Source: CAYXXZ01 sp050175615 (GTDB lineage Bacteria; Pseudomonadota; Gammaproteobacteria; Pseudomonadales; Porticoccaceae). From it: a stretch of 5,913 nucleotides of DNA. Shown piece after piece: positions 5,364 to 5,913 of the stretch (the first letter of the stretch is position 1; every line of letters begins with the position of its first letter). The stretch spans positions 1-5,913 of the forward strand of contig JBFXIU010000205.1 in NCBI GenBank assembly GCA_050175615.1. The letters run 5' to 3'. Position numbers and translations under genes: made by a program. A model generated the notes under the pieces. The model did not search any database, had not been told where the DNA came from, and saw only the letters and a list, made by a program, of their open reading frames with translations.

Positions 5364-5913
5364 CGAACAGCAACGCGAACACATAGAGGTCATGTCGGCG
5401 CTGTGCCATGGTTTTCACAAGAAAGGGCTGCCGATGATCCTGAAAGGTGGGACAGCCCTGAAGCTGTGTTATGACCTCGATCGCTTTAGCGAGGATCTGG
5501 ATTTCGATTGTGCCAAAGCCCTGAATCTGGACAGTTCGATCAAGGAGATTTTTACGCAGCTCGGCAAGGGCAAAGCCCACTTGAGAAACCCAACGATTGA
5601 TATCACCAAGGACACAAAAACGGTTCGCCGCTACCGCATAACATACGGCGATGGCATGAATCTAAAGTTGGAAACCTCATTGCGCGGTACGCCCAATGAC
5701 AACGATCTTGTCGAGATCAACGGTATCCTCACCTACAGAATTGGGAAGCTGATCCAACAAAAACTCAGCGCACTCACCGGGCGAACCGCCGCCCGAGACT
5801 TGCACGATGTCATTTATCTCTACGAACATTTTCCAGATGATTATGACGATGAGGCCTTGGCGGAAATCACTGCTTTATACGATAACCAGTCTTCGATTCT
5901 CGAAGAATACACC
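5350..5913 (+). CDS. AbiEii/AbiGii-family nucleotidyltransferase toxin, cut by window end
   Basis: From ATG 5350 the frame stays open for 188 codons to the last base, so the C-terminus is missing. The nucleotidyltransferase signatures are intact: ILKGGTALKLCYD (GGTA at residues 33-36) and RFSEDLDFD with Asp49 and Asp51 as the metal-binding pair. Downstream, KLIQQKLSAL and RTAARDLHDVIYLY (residues about 133-157) match the conserved Lys/Arg-Asp region near the end of the family's catalytic core. Family knowledge: AbiEii/MenA-type toxins (PF08843) transfer nucleotides to targets such as the tRNA acceptor end and stop growth reversibly. The substrate here cannot be told. The start overlaps the antitoxin's last codons by 14 bp, indicating translational coupling and one promoter upstream of 4341. 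No motif is broken in the visible part, so it is probably active. Confidence 0.9.
   Translation, partial: MSLTDEQQREHIEVMSALCHGFHKKGLPMILKGGTALKLCYDLDRFSEDLDFDCAKALNLDSSIKEIFTQLGKGKAHLRNPTIDITKDTKTVRRYRITYGDGMNLKLETSLRGTPNDNDLVEINGILTYRIGKLIQQKLSALTGRTAARDLHDVIYLYEHFPDDYDDEALAEITALYDNQSSILEEYT

Overview
The window looks like an accessory, defence-type or toxin-antitoxin (TA) island from a bacterium, most likely a proteobacterium. That guess rests on moderate GC, TTGACA/TATAAT-like promoters and the gene families present; no ribosomal or other phylogenetic marker is in view. Every gene that can be recognised belongs to a TA or phage-defence-associated family. There is no tRNA, rRNA, CRISPR array or transposase.

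Layout. (1) Bases 1 to about 90 are about 80% GC and look like codons of another gene in a different frame. They abut the 5' end of a subtilisin-like (S8) serine peptidase gene (93-1955) of the kind normally paired with an AAA+ ATPase (IetAS-like). The partner ATPase is not visible. (2) A small unrecognised ORF (2027-2302) follows on the same strand. (3) On the minus strand is a DUF6088/AbiEi-like winged-helix antitoxin gene (2421-3017) with no adjacent toxin, and a promoter flanked by two near-identical palindromic boxes. (4) After an intergenic stretch of about 390 bp comes an AbiE type IV TA operon: abiEi (3406-4143), preceded by a good sigma70 promoter and two copies of a TCGTAG-N5-CTACGA operator, then an ATGA-coupled abiEii toxin gene cut off after its first 34 codons, just past the GGTA motif. 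(5) A second TA module starts where that toxin breaks off. It has its own inverted-repeat operator (4293-4320), a 340-residue DUF6088-type antitoxin with a long unrecognised C-terminal extension (4341-5363), and an overlapping AbiEii-family nucleotidyltransferase toxin (5350 to beyond the window end) with GGTA and DxD motifs.

Working together. The last two genes should form an autoregulated type IV TA pair. Upstream are two more antitoxin-like genes whose toxins are missing or broken, so the window holds three antitoxin-type regulators and only one plausible toxin. Each regulator has its own, dissimilar operator, which argues for independent acquisition and little cross-regulation. The S8 protease is probably half of a separate ATPase/protease system. 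The points most worth following up are the toxin truncation exactly at its catalytic motif with another TA module taking over, the unknown C-terminal domain of the second antitoxin, and the composition break at the left edge.
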